Shown here piece after piece: positions 60,640 through 64,000 of a stretch of 64,000 bases of DNA. Origin of the DNA: CSP1-5 sp964558395 (GTDB taxonomy: Bacteria > Methylomirabilota > Methylomirabilia > Methylomirabilales > CSP1-5); the NCBI GenBank assembly GCA_964558395.1, contig CAZLDS010000009.1, forward strand, positions 15,484 through 79,483. Reading direction: 5' to 3'. The notes below the pieces were generated by a model. It had not been told where the DNA came from. It saw nothing but the letters and a program-made list of their open reading frames with translations, and made no database searches. A program made the translations under genes and the position numbers. Each line of letters opens with the position of its first letter. Position 1 is the first letter of the stretch.

Positions 60640-61380
60640 ATGTCGCACACGAAACGGGTCGCCGTGATCACGGGGGGCGCCCGCGGAATCGGGCGGGCCA
60701 TCGCGCTGCACCTGGCGCAGTCCGGGTGGTTGGTCGCCATTTGCTATCGCGCGAGCGAGCAAGAAGCACAGGCCACGGTCGAGGCAATCCAGAACAAGGG
60801 GGGCACGGGTCTGGCGGTCAAAGCCGATGTCTCGGATCCCGAGGCCGCCTTGGGACTGGTCCGCCAGGTGGAAGCAACCTGGGGACGCATTGATGCTTTG
60901 ATCAACTGCGCGGGGCCGTACCATCGCATCCCTCTACTCGAAGAGACGCTCGACGGGTGGCATACGATGTTCAACAATAACCTGCATCCGGTCTTTTACC
61001 TCAGTCGGCTGGTGGCGCGGGGCATGATCGAGCGGAACTGGGGGCGCATCATTACCTTCGGCATGGCGAATGCCGATCAGTGTGTGGCGCAGCCGCAGAT
61101 CACGGCCCACTACATTGCCAAGGCCGGGGTCCTGATCCTGACCCGGACGCTGGCCCGGGTGCTCGCCCCCCACGGCATCACGGTCAATGCGATCTCGCCC
61201 GGGTTTATCGCCTCCGGGAGCGCCCCGGACGAGGAGCTGAAAACGATGGCAAAGAAGATTCCCGCCGGACACGTCGGCTCGCTGGATGACGCCGTCGCTG
61301 CCGTGGTCTTTCTCATTTCGGATGAGGCCGCGTATGTGAACGGCGCCAACATTCATCTCAGCGGGGCCTGGGGAGTCTAG
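60640..61380 (+). CDS. Short-chain dehydrogenase/reductase (SDR) with altered active-site serine
   Basis: A 246-residue SDR, FabG-like. Cofactor loop TGGARGIGRAI at residues 11-21, NCAGPYH in the NAG position (variant CAG), and the YxxxK pair in HYIAKAG. Thirteen residues before the tyrosine, where the catalytic serine normally lies, the sequence has Ala (in GMANADQCVAQ), so activity may differ or another residue may serve. GGGAG precedes the ATG. uppP follows 6 nt later. Confidence 0.88.
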   Translation: MSHTKRVAVITGGARGIGRAIALHLAQSGWLVAICYRASEQEAQATVEAIQNKGGTGLAVKADVSDPEAALGLVRQVEATWGRIDALINCAGPYHRIPLLEETLDGWHTMFNNNLHPVFYLSRLVARGMIERNWGRIITFGMANADQCVAQPQITAHYIAKAGVLILTRTLARVLAPHGITVNAISPGFIASGSAPDEELKTMAKKIPAGHVGSLDDAVAAVVFLISDEAAYVNGANIHLSGAWGV

Positions 61381-61386
61381 GGAGGC

Positions 61387-62247
61387 ATGACCCTCCTTCA
61401 CGCCATTGTCCTGGCGGCCGTACAGGGGCTGACCGAGTTCCTGCCAATCAGCTCGACCGCCCATCTGATCCTGGTCCCGTGGATTTTCGGCTGGCAGGAC
61501 CCCGGCTTGACATACAACGTGGCCTTGCACGCGGGGACCCTCCTGGCCGTCCTCGCCTACTTTGCCCGTACCTGGTGGGCGTTGCTCACCGCACTCCTCT
61601 CTCGCCCAAGGGACCTTCTGTCGACGCGTCGGCCTGCCGACCCACACGCCGCCTTCAACGAGGTGCACCGAAATCTGACCCTGGTGCGTGTGTTGGTGGT
61701 GGCCACGGTACCGGCCGCCTGCGCCGGCTACTTCCTCGAACACTTTGCCGAGACCACGTTCCGGAGCCCAGTCCTGATTGCCGGGATGTTAATCGGGGTC
61801 GCCGCGATCATGTGGGTGGCCGACCGACGCGTGACGTTGACCCGCGTCATGGAGACGGTTGGATTCACGGACGCTCTGATCATCGGCGCGGCGCAGGCCG
61901 TCGCGATCGTCCCAGGGACGTCCCGATCGGGCATCACCATTGCCGCAGGGCTGTTCCGCGACTTGACGCGCGAGTCGGCGGCGCGGTTTTCTTTTCTGCT
62001 GGCCACACCGATCATCGCCGGTGCCACACTCAAGAAGGGTGTCGAGATCTGGGCGCTCGGTCTTCCCGCTGGACTCACCGGGACCGACTTTGTCGTGGGT
62101 TTTGTGGTCTCGGCCATGGTGGGGTTCGCTGCCATCGCGTTCCTCATGCGCTACCTTCAAGTGCGGACGCTAACGGTCTTTGTGGTCTATCGTTGCGTTT
62201 TAGCCGCCGTCATTCTGCTGGTCGAGCTCCTCCGCGGCCCCGCGTGA
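61387..62247 (+). CDS. uppP: Undecaprenyl-diphosphatase
   Basis: A 286-residue integral membrane enzyme (BacA/UppP) that recycles undecaprenyl pyrophosphate for cell-wall synthesis and gives bacitracin tolerance. The two active-site motifs are present: QGLTEFLPISSTAHL (residues 12-26) and PGTSRSGITIAAGL in the second half. About eight hydrophobic helices. It starts 6 nt after the SDR stop. Confidence 0.95.
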   Translation: MTLLHAIVLAAVQGLTEFLPISSTAHLILVPWIFGWQDPGLTYNVALHAGTLLAVLAYFARTWWALLTALLSRPRDLLSTRRPADPHAAFNEVHRNLTLVRVLVVATVPAACAGYFLEHFAETTFRSPVLIAGMLIGVAAIMWVADRRVTLTRVMETVGFTDALIIGAAQAVAIVPGTSRSGITIAAGLFRDLTRESAARFSFLLATPIIAGATLKKGVEIWALGLPAGLTGTDFVVGFVVSAMVGFAAIAFLMRYLQVRTLTVFVVYRCVLAAVILLVELLRGPA

Positions 62248-62363
62248 CGCGGGAGGCATGCAACTGGTGGAAAGTGGGGGGGTACAGAAGCCTAGAGGGG
62301 AAGTGACCCGGGCAGGAAAATTTATTAAGCATTGTCTTAAAAATATGGTATGCTGCCGCGACC

Positions 62364-63011
62364 ATGAACCAGGTCGAGAACCGCCAGAATCCTCGGCTAC
62401 CGGTTCGGGTGCCGGTACGCTGCGAGAGTGAGGCGGTCCCGGGGTACCGCAGCCTCGGCCTCACCCAGAATGTGAGCCGGGGTGGGCTCTTGCTTGAAGT
62501 CCCGCGGGTCGTGCCCCGGGGCAGTGCCACGAGTCTCCGTCTGCTCACGGGGGAAGGGATCGCCCACGCCGAGGCGGTGGTGGTTTGGACGTCCGAGACC
62601 TCCCCCGGTGGGATGGGCCTGCAGTTCACCAAGATGCATGAGACCCACACCCGCGCGTGGGAAGAGCTCCTGACCTTCCAGGCGGGGCCGACCCCCCGCG
62701 CCTCGCTGCGCATCCCCATCGATCTTGAGGTCACTTGTGTCGTCTCCACCGAGACCACGCTGCAGGGCCGGGTCGAGAACCTCAGTGATGCCGGCATGTG
62801 TGTCACGCTTCCTCGGGTGGTGCCTCCCCACACGCGTGTGCGCGTCTCAGTTCCTGAGTGGCTCATCCTGCCACCGGTGGAAACCGAGGTAATCTGGACG
62901 CGGGGCGGGCCCGAAAGGCAGGGAACCCTGCACGGCTTACGGGTCCTCAAGGACGACCTGGGAAAAGAGCTCTTCCTCATCGGCACGATCCTCCGCATCT
63001 TCGTCGGCTAG
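62364..63011 (+). CDS. Tandem PilZ-domain protein
   Basis: A 215-residue protein with two consecutive PilZ domains, probable c-di-GMP receptors. Domain 1: RQNPRLPVRVPV then NVSRGGLLLEV; domain 2: RASLRIPIDLEV then NLSDAGMCVTL. Both have the arginine-rich start and the N-x-S-x-(A/G)-G turn, though the second differs more from consensus (no second GG), so it may bind weakly. No membrane or output domain. The 116-nt AT-rich leader after uppP likely holds its promoter. Confidence 0.8.
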   Translation: MNQVENRQNPRLPVRVPVRCESEAVPGYRSLGLTQNVSRGGLLLEVPRVVPRGSATSLRLLTGEGIAHAEAVVVWTSETSPGGMGLQFTKMHETHTRAWEELLTFQAGPTPRASLRIPIDLEVTCVVSTETTLQGRVENLSDAGMCVTLPRVVPPHTRVRVSVPEWLILPPVETEVIWTRGGPERQGTLHGLRVLKDDLGKELFLIGTILRIFVG

Positions 63012-63041
63012 GTTCCACCTTTTCCGCGTAACTAACGGGGA

Positions 63042-63911
63042 GTGCAACGCGTGGCTCGCGTCCGCGACGTGACCCTGCGTGACGGGTTGCAAAGCCTGCC
63101 GGTGGTCGTTCCGACGGCCGCCAAGGCGGCGGTGTATCAGCAGCTCGTCGCGGCCGGAATCACGGAGGCCCAGGTCGCGTCATTCGTCTCGCCTACACTC
63201 CTTCCACAAATGGCCGACGCCGAAGTCCTCTGGGAGGCCTTGCGGCCTCTTCCGGGGATCAAGGGTGCACTGATCGTCAATCACCGGGGCTACCAGCGTG
63301 CCCGGGCGGTGGGGGTGGACCATCTAGAGATGGTCCTGGCGCTCAGCGCCACCTATCACCAGAACAACAGTGGGCGGTCGCAGGAAGAGACGTGGGCCGA
63401 GATTACCAAGATGGCCGCCGAAGCGAGGACGGAAGGTGTCCGCCTCGCCGTCGTGCTCGCGAACGCGTGGCACTGCCACTTCGAAGGGGAGACGCCGATC
63501 GACTCCCTTTTCCATTGGGCGGCGGAGGTCGCTGAGCTGGGCATCGCAGAGCTCGGCTTGGCCGACACAACCGGGGCCGCGCGTCCGGAGGAAGTGTATC
63601 GCAGGGTGCGGGGGGTGCGGGATCGCTTTTCCCACTTTGTTCTGAGAGTCCACCTGCACGAGGGGGGTGTCGGGCTGGAAAATGCCCGGGCCGTCCGGGA
63701 CGCCGGGGCGGATGCCTTTGACGCCGCCCTGCTGGGTCTAGGGGGGAGCCCGTTCGCCGGCCAAGTCGTCGGCAACCTCGATTTGAGGTGCTTGCATGAG
63801 GCGGGACTGGTCCAGCTGGACCCTTCGGCGTTAACCGAGGCAGAAGCCCTCTTGCGACGGTACCTTGCCGAGGCCGGGGTGGACCCAACTGAGATACCGA
63901 GATCCAAGTAA
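63042..63911 (+). CDS. HMG-CoA lyase-like enzyme (DRE-TIM metallolyase)
   Basis: A 289-residue TIM-barrel lyase of the HMG-CoA lyase family, which splits 3-hydroxy-3-methylglutaryl-CoA into acetoacetate and acetyl-CoA in leucine breakdown. The N-terminal RDVTLRDGLQSLP carries the metal/substrate Arg-Asp pair, GIAELGLADTTGAARPEEVY the middle motif and LRVHLHEGGVGLENA the metal histidines (HxH). Start GTG 63042 or GTG 63051. Similar enzymes act on other acyl-CoAs (for example citramalyl or itaconate-related), so the substrate is tentative. It fits the other acyl-CoA genes and the branched-chain importer. Confidence 0.87.
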   Translation: MQRVARVRDVTLRDGLQSLPVVVPTAAKAAVYQQLVAAGITEAQVASFVSPTLLPQMADAEVLWEALRPLPGIKGALIVNHRGYQRARAVGVDHLEMVLALSATYHQNNSGRSQEETWAEITKMAAEARTEGVRLAVVLANAWHCHFEGETPIDSLFHWAAEVAELGIAELGLADTTGAARPEEVYRRVRGVRDRFSHFVLRVHLHEGGVGLENARAVRDAGADAFDAALLGLGGSPFAGQVVGNLDLRCLHEAGLVQLDPSALTEAEALLRRYLAEAGVDPTEIPRSK

Positions 63912-63924
63912 CACGCCATGCTCC

Positions 63925-64000
63925 ATTCGACAAAGCCTGTCCCGAGCTTGTGGTGAGCCGCGTCGAACCATTGTCGAGGGGACCCATTCGACGGGATCAG
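63925..64000. repeat. Dispersed GTCGAA-type repeat copy
   Basis: Words ATTCGACAAAGCCTGTCCCG, GTGGTGAGCCGCGTCGAACC and TTGTCGAGGGG resemble the clusters near 34.4 kb and 51.65 kb. It lies behind the lyase gene at the window edge. Confidence 0.55.

Noticed and set aside
1..64000. CRISPR array or prophage
   Set aside because: No regularly spaced repeats, Cas genes or phage structural genes are visible.

Overview
The window is GC-rich bacterial chromosome (clearly above 55% GC by eye) with Gram-negative traits: RND efflux, lipoprotein and porin signal peptides, PilZ proteins and sigma-54 regulation. The mix of CoA-transferase, MaoC, MmgE/PrpD, enoyl-CoA hydratase and HMG-CoA-lyase-like genes, a branched-chain amino-acid ABC system and a UGSC selenoprotein suggests an environmental heterotroph, possibly of the Methylomirabilota (NC10/Rokubacteria) type. 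That placement is inference from gene content, not a computed phylogeny.

Layout. 1-3.5 kb, minus strand: selB (cut by the window edge), a MaoC-type hydratase and a class III CoA-transferase. 3.6-8.6 kb, minus: a GldA/GldF/GldG-like ABC export module with a DUF4340 protein. 8.7-9.1 kb: a 427-bp element with 50-bp perfect terminal inverted repeats and no gene. 9.1-10.8 kb, minus: an MmgE/PrpD protein and a 40-aa zinc ribbon. 11-17.6 kb, plus: pdxA, a small EamA transporter, an FMN reductase, then zwf-opcA-glk-ppa (glucose entry into the oxidative pentose phosphate or Entner-Doudoroff routes). 17.6-21.9 kb: a multi-PAS/GAF sigma-54 activator divergent from a sigma-54 promoter with two upstream dyads, serving a periplasmic protein, a tiny membrane protein and probably a PilZ protein. 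21.9-28.6 kb, plus: MarR, a 4Fe-4S/SCP2 fusion, a tandem DUF427 protein, enoyl-CoA hydratase, two tiny membrane proteins, thioredoxin, an HtrA-like protease and prmA. 28.6-34.3 kb, minus: Hsp20, then an RND pump, its adaptor and a TetR regulator with a clear operator.

34.3-43.3 kb is accessory DNA. It holds dispersed repeats, hypothetical genes, a tyrosine-recombinase pseudogene ending next to tRNA-Val, a DUF5752-TreT trehalose module, and a 2-kb decayed integrative element inserted at the 3' end of treT. That element is bounded by 26-bp direct repeats and carries a recombinase remnant, a lipoprotein gene and an excisionase-like HTH gene. tRNA-Asp follows.

43.4-48.5 kb, minus: a TorF-like porin, then an operon of an ammonium transporter with an unusual C-terminal extension, a flotillin-like protein and an ANTAR protein with a degenerate receiver. 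48.9-51.6 kb, plus: MATE, a methyltransferase and a DinB protein. 51.8-56.7 kb, minus: a complete liv operon with a terminator-like hairpin after the binding-protein gene. 57.1-60.5 kb, plus: a conserved partner protein, a UGSC selenoprotein read through an in-frame TGA with an adjacent SECIS-like hairpin, an ADP-ribosylglycohydrolase and a HAD hydrolase. 60.6-63.9 kb, plus: SDR, uppP, a tandem PilZ protein and an HMG-CoA-lyase-like enzyme.

selB and a selenoprotein gene in one window support each other: the host decodes UGA as selenocysteine. Intergenic spaces often carry degenerate word-like simple repeats, and two of these families also appear inside coding sequences.
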